This document shows positions 1-7,800 of a stretch of 23,909 nt of DNA, one piece after another. Source of the stretch: a virus. The stretch is from IMG/VR virus record IMGVR_UViG_3300034198_003228, positions 1 to 23,909 of that record, one strand, 5' to 3'. Both the position numbers and the translations under genes were made by a program. Below the pieces are notes generated by a model, which ran no database searches, was not told the origin of the DNA, and was given only the letters and a program-made list of their open reading frames with translations. Every line of letters begins with the position of its first letter. Within the stretch, counting starts at the first letter, position 1.

Positions 1-21
1 AACGTTAAGATTGCTTCCTAA
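1..21 (+). CDS. C-terminal end of an upstream gene (possibly major capsid protein)
   Basis: Frame 1 reads six codons (NVKIAS) and then TAA at 19-21, directly before a strong terminator. In this gene order the gene before the neck genes is normally the major capsid protein, which is also typically followed by a terminator. The capsid identity is inferred from position only; six residues carry no family signal. The stop could also be a chance one. Confidence 0.4.
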   Translation, partial: NVKIAS

Positions 22-40
22 TTAGGAATTAATCCAAATA

Positions 41-75
41 GAGGCCCCCAATTAATTTTGGGGGCTTCTCATTTT
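41..75 (+). terminator. Rho-independent terminator after the upstream head gene
   Basis: The arm at 44-50 (GCCCCCA) pairs perfectly with 59-65 (TGGGGGC). The stem extends outward to 41/68 with one G-T pair, and a T-rich tail follows (tctcatttt). The stem core is the same seven bases as in the terminator at 4067-4092. It separates the upstream head gene from the next transcription unit. Confidence 0.85.
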
Positions 76-94
76 AATTTAGTAATGATATAAT
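66..94 (+). promoter_or_regulatory. Extended -10 promoter for the neck operon
   Basis: TGATATAAT at 86-94 is a perfect TGn-TATAAT extended -10. A partial -35 (TTCTCA, 66-71) lies 17 nt upstream and overlaps the tail of the terminator. The last base of the -10 is 27 nt before the start codon at 121, the same distance as in two other promoters here. Predicted transcription start is near position 101. Confidence 0.75.
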
Positions 95-120
95 TAAATA
101 ACCTAGACTAAGGAGAATAT

Positions 121-516
121 ATGTCATTTGAGACATTAAAATTAGCTGAGATTAAGAAGATCGCCGAAGACTTTGGCGTAGATATAAATGGCCTAAAGAG
201 CAAGACAGACATAATTGCAGCATTGTCAGAAGAAGGAGTAAACTGGTCAGTTTATTCTAAGACAATTAAAGACTTAGATGATGCAAAAGAGGAAATTGAA
301 GTTTTGCCAAAATTTGATCCTAAAAAAGCTCAAGATAAAGATTTGGTTTTAGTTAGAATGACTAGAGCAAACTTTAGATACGACACAATGGGATTTACAT
401 TTACAAATGATCACCCTTTTGTAGCAATGTCTGAAGAGGCAGCACAAGAAATTTTTGATAAGGAGGAGGGTTTTAGATTAGCCACACCAAAGGAAGCACA
501 AGACTTCTATAACTAA
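121..516 (+). CDS. Small head-associated protein with N-terminal SAP/Rho-N-like helical domain
   Basis: This 131-residue protein starts at ATG 121 behind a good ribosome site (AAGGAG, about 5 nt spacing). Residues 5-40 (LKLAEIKKIAED, then a lysine-containing turn and a second helix) look like the small helix-extended-helix fold of SAP/HeH/Rho-N domains, which often bind nucleic acid. The C-terminal half (about 70-131) is a mixed basic/acidic region that I do not recognise. Proteins like this sit between capsid and connector genes in many siphoviruses and are presumed head-completion or accessory proteins. The domain is judged by eye, and the head role is inferred from position. It is the first gene after its own promoter. 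Confidence 0.7.
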   Translation: MSFETLKLAEIKKIAEDFGVDINGLKSKTDIIAALSEEGVNWSVYSKTIKDLDDAKEEIEVLPKFDPKKAQDKDLVLVRMTRANFRYDTMGFTFTNDHPFVAMSEEAAQEIFDKEEGFRLATPKEAQDFYN

Positions 517-530
517 TTTAAAGCTTTAAT

Positions 531-1517
531 ATGGCAGAGATACACATAAATACAAACTCGTCAGTATCTACTAAAATTATATACGGCGGAGAAATTGTTA
601 ATGCAGACGGAGACCTTGTAACAGCAACCGTTTATGACATAACAGAGGATCCTGCGCTAGAGACTCCTGTAAACCCAGACAACCCTATATTTTCTTCACA
701 GGCTATAAAAATAGAAACTGATAACGGGTCCTATAAAATAAATATTCCATATCATCAAACATCAAGATTAAAGAATCTAAAGATAAGATGGAGTTATGCT
801 ATTAGCGGAACCTCCCAGCAACATTTTTCTAACGTAGATATTATTCAGCCATATTGCTCCCTATCAGAAGCTATAGAAGATTTAAATCTTGGAACAGACC
901 CATCTGACCCAAATTATAAAACATATCATGAGCTAGTCATGGCAGAAAAATATGCAAGAAGAATGATTGATGATTTTACTGGACAAAAATTTAGCTTATA
1001 TGATGATGTGCATGTAATTTACGGATCAGGCTATGACGTTTTACCTCTTTCATATAAATTAAATACTCTTTATAAGCTTTATGTAAACGACATACTGCTT
1101 ATTGACAGTACCCAAGAAATAAATAATTGGGGAAGATCAGTACGTATATCTGAAACTGGATTTGGTTTAAGAGTAAATAGAGCGGATGAGATAGATAACA
1201 GCGTTTACTCTGCTAACGGAATGGTGCCACCAAGCATTAATGATATTGGAAGTGGATCATTTATAAAAGATTACACATATCGTGTCGAAGGAAGATTTGG
1301 ATGGAGCGAGGTTCCAGATGAAGTTGAACAGGCATGCATAGAATTAATGGGACATTTTTTTGATAAAGATAGGGTATGGAAAGATCAGTATATGAAATCT
1401 ATATCTACTTTTGACTGGAAGTTTGAGTATGCCTCAAGTATAAATAGCGGTACTGGCTGCGCCTATGCGGACAAGCTGCTATCTCCATATGTTTTAAATC
1501 AAATGGTTGTGATATAA
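531..1517 (+). CDS. Head-tail adaptor (connector) protein with extra N-terminal beta domain
   Basis: 328 residues. From about residue 112 the protein looks like the gp6/gp15-type adaptor that docks under the portal. It has a helical stretch (SLSEAIEDLNLG, then a long helix with AEKYARRMIDDFTGQ), a beta segment around 160-200, and a C-terminal helix (VEQACIELMGHFFDKDR). Residues 1-105 form an extra beta-rich domain of the kind that opens some phage baseplate or neck proteins. At 328 residues it is much longer than the usual adaptor of about 100-180 residues, and the extra domain accounts for that. There is no clear ribosome site, and the gap to the previous stop is 14 nt, so translational coupling is likely. 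Family assignment rests on position and pattern. Confidence 0.7.
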   Translation: MAEIHINTNSSVSTKIIYGGEIVNADGDLVTATVYDITEDPALETPVNPDNPIFSSQAIKIETDNGSYKINIPYHQTSRLKNLKIRWSYAISGTSQQHFSNVDIIQPYCSLSEAIEDLNLGTDPSDPNYKTYHELVMAEKYARRMIDDFTGQKFSLYDDVHVIYGSGYDVLPLSYKLNTLYKLYVNDILLIDSTQEINNWGRSVRISETGFGLRVNRADEIDNSVYSANGMVPPSINDIGSGSFIKDYTYRVEGRFGWSEVPDEVEQACIELMGHFFDKDRVWKDQYMKSISTFDWKFEYASSINSGTGCAYADKLLSPYVLNQMVVI

Positions 1518-1946
1518 GTGTATTCTCTCATAGACTCAATATTGTCTATGAAGATGGACGTTTATAGGCAAACGGATAATCAAGACCCAAATACTGGTGC
1601 AATAGTAAAAGAATGGAATTACTATAAAACTGTAGATTGCCATGCAAAAGGAATGATAACAAATTCATCTACAATTAGATCAAGCGACAATCAAACATTT
1701 AATAATAAGTATATAAACGAACAAAATATACAAATTAGAACTATTGAAAGAATAACAACAAGAGACAAAATTACAAATATTAGAGATAGCAAGAATAACG
1801 TTATCTGGACAGAAATTAATTTTCCTACAGAGACTCCAACTGTTTTTGAGATAATAGGAACTACTCCAATTACAGACCCATTTGGAAATATAATAGGATA
1901 CAACTCTGCGGTAAAGAGATCGGAGAACCAGCAAATTGGACTCTAG
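1518..1946 (+). CDS. Head closure (stopper) protein, SPP1 gp16-like
   Basis: 142 residues. It begins at GTG 1518, immediately after the TAA of the adaptor gene, which implies coupled translation. The opening (a short helix, then MDVYRQT...DPNTGAIVKEW) and the following beta-rich stretch match the layout of small stopper proteins that seal the head after packaging. The C-terminus carries a beta hairpin around FGNIIGYNSAVKR. Its place, second after the adaptor, is where the stopper belongs in HK97/SPP1-type neck modules. Assignment is by size, position and pattern; a detectable sequence match was not tested. Confidence 0.65.
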   Translation: MYSLIDSILSMKMDVYRQTDNQDPNTGAIVKEWNYYKTVDCHAKGMITNSSTIRSSDNQTFNNKYINEQNIQIRTIERITTRDKITNIRDSKNNVIWTEINFPTETPTVFEIIGTTPITDPFGNIIGYNSAVKRSENQQIGL

Positions 1947-2724
1947 CGTAGCTTTATTACAAGCAGCATCTGGCCTAGAAAGATTAATGGTGGGGCAGTC
2001 TCAAAATGCTGCAATTAAAGATAGCAACGTTGCACAGATATCTGCAGCCCTATATTACGAGGCAAATGTCATTGCTAAATTTAATAAAAGCAAGAAGTTC
2101 AAAAAGGCATTTAAGCAAACAATCTTTACTCAGATAAATAAAGATTTTGGAGACCATATAGATTCACAGGCTAGGTCAAAGCCAAGGTCTCTTCATCACG
2201 TCTACGAGTGGAAAAAGGCTGGCAATAAGTCAGCTAGACTTTTTAAGTTAAGATCAATTGATGGTGACGGAATTTCTTTTAAAATAGACTACGACTTACA
2301 GCCGTCTAAATCATTTGTCCCAGCACCAGCAAGTAGAAGAAAACATGTATTTATCAATAAGGCTTCTGTGATGGAAGCTGGAATGCCTCTAGTAATTGCT
2401 CCACGCCATTCTGAGAGACTTGTGTTCGAATCCAATGGTATGACAGTCTTCATGCCCAAAGGGGCTACAGTGACCGTTAAAAGGCCTGGGGGACCTGGTG
2501 TAAAAAATCAATTTAGATTGTACTATTCTAGATTCTTTAGTGGCAATTTAGTTAATAATTCAATTAAGAAATCTGGATTTCAAAGACTGTTTAATTCAGA
2601 ACTCACAAAGGCTTTGATGGTTCCATCTACAATTAAAAGAGTACAATATTCTTTTTCCCCTAATTCAATTAGAGGCATGGCGGACTCAGCAGTAGAATCT
2701 TCATTTGGAGGGTCAATGATATGA
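1936..2724 (+). CDS. Neck / minor tail protein (HK97 gp10-like position)
   Basis: 262 residues, starting at TTG 1936, inside the end of the stopper gene (11-nt overlap), with GGAG at 1922-1925 upstream. The protein is basic, with an N-terminal helical part (to about residue 85), then a beta-rich middle (SFKIDYDLQPSKSFVPAP; VTVKRPGGPG around 178-187), and a C-terminal helix. This position, between stopper and tail terminator, is usually held by a gp10-like neck protein of about 110-200 residues, so this one is on the long side. The start codon is uncertain because it is a TTG. No catalytic motif was seen. Confidence 0.6.
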   Translation: MDSSVALLQAASGLERLMVGQSQNAAIKDSNVAQISAALYYEANVIAKFNKSKKFKKAFKQTIFTQINKDFGDHIDSQARSKPRSLHHVYEWKKAGNKSARLFKLRSIDGDGISFKIDYDLQPSKSFVPAPASRRKHVFINKASVMEAGMPLVIAPRHSERLVFESNGMTVFMPKGATVTVKRPGGPGVKNQFRLYYSRFFSGNLVNNSIKKSGFQRLFNSELTKALMVPSTIKRVQYSFSPNSIRGMADSAVESSFGGSMI

Positions 2725-3233
2725 CAGCAAATTATAAATTAGACGCCATGTTTGAAATAAGAAGGTACCTTTGGGACAATCTTGTGGAATATAATATTTT
2801 TGATGAAGATGAATATTACAGCGATAACTTAGGGCAGACCATAGTTCCCATAATCCCAGTTCAGCAGTCTGCAGAAATGAATCATTTTTTAAGCGGTAAA
2901 AAGCATATTGTTTACGACAAGGTAGGGCTATCGTATGAGGACAATTGGCTAATATGCTGCGAACAAATTTTATTTACAGTATATGCAACTGATGTCCTGG
3001 ATATATCAGAAATCAGAAACGCAATGACTGACCTATTTAGAAGAATGGACGATTCTGCCAAAGACATTAATAGATCAGGGGCAATAAGCGACAAATTTAA
3101 ATTCCACAGCATATATATAGCAGACATATCGCCAACTGAGCCTTCTCAAGAAATACAGGGATTTCTGTCTTCTGATATTACGCTAGAGGTTAAGTATTCA
3201 AGAATAACAGACCAAAACGGAAGGTTCTTTTAG
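2721..3233 (+). CDS. Tail terminator protein
   Basis: 170 residues, starting with an ATGA overlap of the preceding stop. The pattern fits the tail terminator/tail completion fold: an N-terminal helix (AMFEIRRYLWDNL), a beta strand with a PIIPVQQ segment, a strand (EQILFTVYATD) followed by a long helix (ISEIRNAMTDLFRRMDD), and a final strand (DITLEVKYSRI). It caps the tail tube and joins it to the neck. It is the last gene before the major tail protein, which is the expected place. Family assignment is by pattern and synteny. Confidence 0.65.
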   Translation: MTANYKLDAMFEIRRYLWDNLVEYNIFDEDEYYSDNLGQTIVPIIPVQQSAEMNHFLSGKKHIVYDKVGLSYEDNWLICCEQILFTVYATDVLDISEIRNAMTDLFRRMDDSAKDINRSGAISDKFKFHSIYIADISPTEPSQEIQGFLSSDITLEVKYSRITDQNGRFF

Positions 3234-3343
3234 ATTGCTTTATAGCCCGATATCCCGTATCATTGGATAAGAGGAAAGAAGCCTAGCCAGCTTTGGTATT
3301 AAAATATATATATATAGTTTAAAACACAGGAGGTAGTAAACAC
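3234..3343 (+). other. Gene-free leader upstream of the major tail protein gene
   Basis: This 110-nt gap is the longest between 121 and 4048. It contains a short run of alternating A/T (3304-3316) and a strong ribosome site, AGGAGGT (3328-3334), 9 nt before ATG 3344. TGGTATTAA at 3294-3302 resembles a weak extended -10 but has no matching -35. Only a weak four-base-pair hairpin (GATA/TATC, 3249-3261) was found. No terminator or full promoter was seen. Confidence 0.5.
3304..3316. repeat. Short (AT)n run
   Basis: Thirteen bases of strictly alternating A and T lie between the tail terminator and major tail protein genes. In an AT-rich genome this may be chance, but it sits in the leader of what is probably the most strongly expressed tail gene. 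The tract is self-complementary. Confidence 0.6.
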
Positions 3344-4048
3344 ATGGCACAAGTACAAGGTAATGCTAAAAATATTCTTGTTGGTGCGTCCCCACTGTTT
3401 CTTACAGTAGACGACTCAACAGTAACAGGTTATGCTGACAACATGGAACCAGGAATCGCTAAAGCGGGAACCGTAGGATCTGCATCAACAAAGGTACCAG
3501 CATATTCAGGATCAGCATCATACACAACAACATTAAATTCATTAGATACTAATGCAGCAGGTGGAGCAGATGCAGCAGCTTATCGTAACGTAGGTTTTAC
3601 AAATAACGGTCTTCAGATCACTTATAACCCAACATACGATTCAGTAACTGTAGATCAGCTACTTGATACAGCTAAGCTGTTCAAGTCTGCAATGGAAGTT
3701 ATGATTGCAACAGAAATGTCAGAAGGCACACTAGAAAATACTCTAGTTGTATTCGGACAGAAGAAGTCAACACTATCTGCAGGAACTCTAGGTCTAGCAG
3801 GTGGAGCACTAGGTGAGGCTCCAACAGAGCGTCAATTAATTGCAGTTGGACAAGCTCCAACCACAAGCTCCCCAAATTCAGAGCGTGTATACTATGCACG
3901 TCGTGTTCTTTCTGTTCAACAGTCACAGTTCTCTTTGGCTCGTACAACAGCAACAACATTCCCTGTAACATTCCGTCTGCTTCCAGACGCATCTTACAGT
4001 GGTTCAGAATACGGTAAGATCGTTGACCGCACATGGACACCAGCATAA
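3344..4048 (+). CDS. Major tail protein (tail tube subunit)
   Basis: 234 residues. The protein is rich in Ala, Thr, Ser and Gly, with alternating beta segments and few Lys or Cys, as expected for a tail tube subunit. It sits directly after the tail terminator and before the frameshifted chaperone genes, the standard place. The ribosome site is the strongest in the window (AGGAGGT, 9 nt spacing), and a GC-rich terminator follows the gene. All eight Arg codons are CGT (7) or CGC (1), whereas neighbours use mostly AGA. This fits selection for very high expression. It polymerises into the tube around the tape measure protein. I am confident of the role from synteny, expression signals and composition together. 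Confidence 0.85.
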   Translation: MAQVQGNAKNILVGASPLFLTVDDSTVTGYADNMEPGIAKAGTVGSASTKVPAYSGSASYTTTLNSLDTNAAGGADAAAYRNVGFTNNGLQITYNPTYDSVTVDQLLDTAKLFKSAMEVMIATEMSEGTLENTLVVFGQKKSTLSAGTLGLAGGALGEAPTERQLIAVGQAPTTSSPNSERVYYARRVLSVQQSQFSLARTTATTFPVTFRLLPDASYSGSEYGKIVDRTWTPA

Positions 4049-4066
4049 TTTAATTTATTAAATTAG

Positions 4067-4098
4067 AAAGGCCCCCAGAAATGGGGGCTTTTCATTTG
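4067..4098 (+). terminator. Rho-independent terminator after the major tail protein gene
   Basis: The arm at 4071-4077 (GCCCCCA) pairs with 4082-4088 (TGGGGGC) around a GAAA tetraloop. The stem extends outward through A-T pairs to 4067/4092, and a T-rich tail follows (ttttcattt). The core stem is identical to that of the terminator at 44-65. It would limit read-through from the abundant major tail transcript into the chaperone and tape measure genes. Confidence 0.9.
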
Positions 4099-4124
4099 TA
4101 GTGATAATATCTATATGTTATAAT
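4096..4124 (+). promoter_or_regulatory. Extended -10 promoter for chaperone and tape measure genes
   Basis: TGTTATAAT at 4116-4124 is a perfect extended -10 (TGn-TATAAT). A partial -35 (TTGTAG, 4096-4101) lies 17 nt upstream. The last -10 base is exactly 27 nt before the start at 4151, as at the promoters before 121 and 21656. The ribosome site AGGAGG (4140-4145) lies inside the predicted short leader. Confidence 0.75.
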
Positions 4125-4150
4125 AATTAAGACGATCCTAGGAGGATAAA

Positions 4151-4483
4151 TTGGCTACAACAGTATACAATGTAGAAGAAATTGAACTACAAAATGGTTC
4201 AAAGGTTAAGCTAAAGCCGTTAAGCATTAAGGCGCTACGCCTATTTATGGCAGAAATTCAAAAGACACAGTCGGCAGAAAATGAAGACCAAACATTAACA
4301 ATTCTAATTAACGCATGTGGAATTGCAATACAGTCACAGTTGCCAGACTTAGTAGCAGATAAAGATGCTTTAGAAGATGCTTTGGATATGCCAACAATTA
4401 ATCGCATTCTTGATGTTTGCGGAGGAATTAAACTTGACGACCCAAACCTACTAGCGGCAGCGGTTCTGGCTGGTCAGAACTAG
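4151..4483 (+). CDS. Tail assembly chaperone, short form (lambda gpG-like)
   Basis: 110 residues, starting at TTG 4151 behind a full AGGAGG (5 nt spacing). The usual layout of the G-type chaperone is present: an N-terminal beta region (EEIELQNGSKVKLKPLS), then an all-helical body. It is the product made when ribosomes do not shift frame. The gene lies between the major tail protein and tape measure genes, as in lambda and most siphoviruses. The shifted longer product shares its first 99 residues. These proteins bind the tape measure protein and guide tube subunits during assembly; they are not part of the finished virion. The TTG start is well supported by the ribosome site and the promoter spacing. 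Confidence 0.85.
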   Translation: MATTVYNVEEIELQNGSKVKLKPLSIKALRLFMAEIQKTQSAENEDQTLTILINACGIAIQSQLPDLVADKDALEDALDMPTINRILDVCGGIKLDDPNLLAAAVLAGQN

Positions 4484-4494
4484 ATTTAGCCGCT
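4441..4494 (+). promoter_or_regulatory. Programmed -1 ribosomal frameshift signal (slippery heptamer plus two-tier hairpin)
   Basis: CCCAAAC at 4441-4447 is a perfect X XXY YYZ heptamer, correctly phased with the upstream frame (C CCA AAC). After a 5-nt spacer, AGCGGC (4453-4458) pairs with GCCGCT (4489-4494). Inside that, GTTCTG (4463-4468) pairs with CAGAAC (4475-4480) around a six-base loop. The stop of the short product (4481-4483) lies within the structure. The -1 frame is open from 4438, so a shift here gives a continuous fusion. All parts are visible directly; shift efficiency cannot be judged. Confidence 0.9.
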
Positions 4495-4809
4495 TTGCTT
4501 GGGGAAGTTTTTCTTTTAGGTAATTGGAAAAATTACGAAGAACTAGAAGAAAGCCTTTCAATGCCAGAGTTAGTTCAAACGTTTAAGTCTATGCAAAAAA
4601 CAGAAGAAGAAAAAAGAAAGTTTTTAGCTTCTTTACAGGGTGTAGACTTAGGCACAGAAGAAAAAAAAGAAGGTCCTACCTTCGAAGATGTCCAAAGAAG
4701 GGCTTTAGGGATAGAAGCATCGTCAGACGATGTTGTTTCTTTACAAGGCCCACTTGCAGCACAACAAGGATTTGGTATCGGAGCTGGTTTAGGATACTCG
4801 AAGGAGTAG
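4447..4809 (+). CDS. Tail assembly chaperone, frameshift extension (lambda gpT-like part of GT)
   Basis: This -1 frame is read as a fusion: codons 4151-4447, then 4447-4809 with base 4447 read twice, giving about 219 residues. The junction encodes a Gly/Ser-rich linker (KPTSGSGSGW) and then helical T-domain sequence (LAALLGEVFLLGNW), as is typical of G-T fusions. A stand-alone start exists (TTG 4495), but it has no good ribosome site and would lose the linker, so separate translation is unlikely. The region ends in an acidic helix and a Gly/Ala-rich tail, 10 nt before the tape measure start. The T part recruits tube subunits while the G part holds the tape measure. Confidence 0.85.
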   Translation, partial: PTSGSGSGWSELDLAALLGEVFLLGNWKNYEELEESLSMPELVQTFKSMQKTEEEKRKFLASLQGVDLGTEEKKEGPTFEDVQRRALGIEASSDDVVSLQGPLAAQQGFGIGAGLGYSKE

Positions 4810-4819
4810 AATATAGTTA

Positions 4820-7800
4820 ATGGCTGAAGAACAAATAGTAACTAATATAGTTGCTAAATCTGATTTTTCAAATCTTATTACAGATCTTAATAAGGTATCT
4901 TCAGCATTAACTGGCCTACAAGAAAAGCTTCAAACTACTAACAAAACATTAGCAGCACAAGTTGCTGTAATGAATAGATCATTTGCTGAAACAATGAGAA
5001 GCACTGGTCAATTCTCTACCCATTTTGTAAGCTTAACTTCTGATGTTGATAAATTTGGAAATCAGCTAGACAGAGGTCAATTAAAACTTGGAAAATTTTT
5101 CCAAACATATAGCCAGCATGTTAAAACAAATGGCGGACTAATAAGAGATTTAGCAAAACAGCAAGTACAATTACAAAACTCTATACTACAGCCTTTAGGA
5201 AGAAATGCCGAAGGATTAATGCAATATAATGTGCATATCCCAAGAGGTCTTGATTTAGTAAAGAATAAAACTGCTATTGCAAAGCAAGAATTAATGATCA
5301 TGAACAAGGTCATTCAAGAGGGTGCAAATCAATTAATTAACTGGGGTAAAAACACACAGTGGGCTGGTCGTCAGCTAACAGTGGGATTAACAGTTCCTAT
5401 AGCAGCATTTGGAAAAGCATCAGCGGATGCATTTAAAGAGGCGGATCAGCAGCTAGTAAGATTAACAAAGGTTTATGGCGGACTATCAGCAGTATCATCA
5501 GAAGAACTTGCTAAAGTAAGAAAAGATGTAAGCAATACCGCCTCAGAACTTTCAAAATCTTACGGAACATCTTTCTCAGATACAATTGCACTTGCAGCGG
5601 ATATAGCTGCCACTGGACAACAAGGCAACGAACTTCTTGGCTCTATTAGAGAAACAACAAGACTTGCAGTGCTTGGTGAAGTTGACAGACAAGATGCAAT
5701 GAAGGCAACTCTTGCAATACAAACAGCATTTAAACAAAATACAGAAGAATTATCTCAATCAATTAACTTTTTAAACGCAGTAGAAAACCAAACCTCTACA
5801 ACACTAAATGACTTAGTGGAAGCAATTCCAAAAGCGGGACCAATTGTTAAAGGTCTTGGAGGAGACGTAAAGGATCTTGCTCTTTATTTAACAGCAATGA
5901 GAGAAGGCGGAATTAACGCATCAGAAGGTGCAAACGCATTAAAGTCTGGTTTAGCTTCTTTGATTAATCCAACAAAAGTTGCAAAAGCAATGTTTGAAGG
6001 ATTTGGAATTTCATTAACTGATATTGTTGAAAGAAACGCTGGAAATACAACAGCAACAATTTTAGAATTCCAGGCTGCTTTAGAAACTTTAAACCCACTA
6101 CAAAAGCAACAGGCTCTAGAGCAACTATTTGGTAAATTCCAATTTGCCAGAATGAATGCTCTTTTTGAAAATCTTGGAAAGCAAGGAAGCCAGACACTCC
6201 AGGTAATGGATTTAATGAAAGCCAGCTCAGAAGAGCTAACAGACTTAGCTGGTCGAGAATTAACTCAAGTCACAGAATCAGCTTCTGGTAAATATCGCAG
6301 AGCCGTAGAAGGATTAAAAGCAGACCTTGCTGGAATTGGAGAGCAATTTCTTAAAATTAATACTACTTTAATTCAAGTTGTAAATGGAATACTTAACTTT
6401 GTACAATCTCTTCCAAATCCAATTAAGCAAGCACTAGGTTTCCTAGGAATGATAACAGCAGCAGCTGGTCCACTTATCATGTTAACTGGTGTTCTTGGAA
6501 ACTTTTTTGGATATATAATAAAGGGAGCTTCTCACTTTAGATCTCTGTTTAAAGGCGGAGAAGGATGGAAACTTCTAACACCAGAAATTTTGGCTGCACA
6601 AAAAGCTGGAAATTTAGTAGAGCAAACATTTTATAGTGACGCAAAAGCAGCATCAGTATTAAAGCAATCCATAGCAACACTAGCTGCAGAATTTGCAAAT
6701 CTAGAACAGAAAGCAATGTCTGCTGCAATATCCGTGAACCCAGTTGTTTCAAGCGGTGGAACTATAGTTATGGATGCAGCAGGAAGAGGCGTTAATTCAT
6801 CTCACCCACTAATTGGAGCGCAGGGAACAAGAGCAGCGGCTCACCACAATCCAAGATCATTAATGACTCAAGGACAAAGAGATTCACAAACTATACACTC
6901 ATTCACACCAGCACCAATTCCATTAAACCAAAAAATAGGAGCGGTGCCACAAGTATTTATGGATGGAGATCTTCCAAGAATTGAAGGTCTAACAACATCT
7001 AGGGGATTTTCAACTGGTATTGTTGCTGGAGAAGCTGCTAAGTGGCATGCATTAATGGGAACATTATCTATGATGTCCAAGAAAGAAGTTGCAGATTTAA
7101 AGAAAGAAATTGCTAGAACTGGAACATTTAGCGCAGAAATAAATAGTACATTCGGACAGTTGCTTCCAGCTATGACAAAATTGACAAGTAATGCAGCATC
7201 ACAATCTGCTGCAATTGTTGCAGAGTTGCAAGCAGGTAAATTAACAGTAGATGCAGCTCGCACAAAAATTATTGCAATTAACGCAGAGCTAGAAAGAATG
7301 ATGGGGCAAACAACCACACAGGTTGCTGCTAGCCTTGGAAGAACAGCCAACTTAACTCAAGTTCCATTAGTAGATCAACCAATTGTAAGCAGCACAGGAA
7401 AGTCAAATATTAAAGAAATATTTAGACCAAAGAGAGCAGCATCTGGAATTATTGATAAAATAGCAAGAGGTCTTGGCGTAAGAACATGGGGCGGTGGATA
7501 TTCAACAGAAACTACAATGCCTAAAAAGTTTGCAGCTGGTGGAAAAATTTATGGACCAGGAACTGGAACATCTGACTCAATTCCAATTATGGCATCTGCT
7601 GGAGAGTTTATAGTTAACGCAAAATCAACTAAAGAAAACCTACCACTGTTAGCAGCAATTAACGGAGGAATGGGAAATCAAGACGGAAATTACGCAGAAG
7701 GCGGATTCTTGCCAGCAACAATGCTTTGGCAAGGAAGCAAGATGAATGCAATATTGGCACACCCAGATCAAGCTGGACGAAGAAAGTCTCTAAATCTTGA

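Noticed and set aside
2423-2433. GTGTTCGAATC, resembling the T-loop of a tRNA
   Set aside because: It lies within the neck protein gene and encodes LVFES in frame; no matching acceptor stem, D arm or anticodon arm surrounds it.
4495-4809. Independent gene starting at TTG 4495
   Set aside because: There is no suitable ribosome site, and the upstream part of this frame from 4447 encodes the linker expected for the frameshift fusion, so it is better read as the extension of the chaperone.
6868-7350. Open frame of 160 codons on the minus strand inside the tape measure gene
   Set aside because: It is a reverse-strand shadow of the tape measure gene, with no start signals and a composition mirroring the sense strand.
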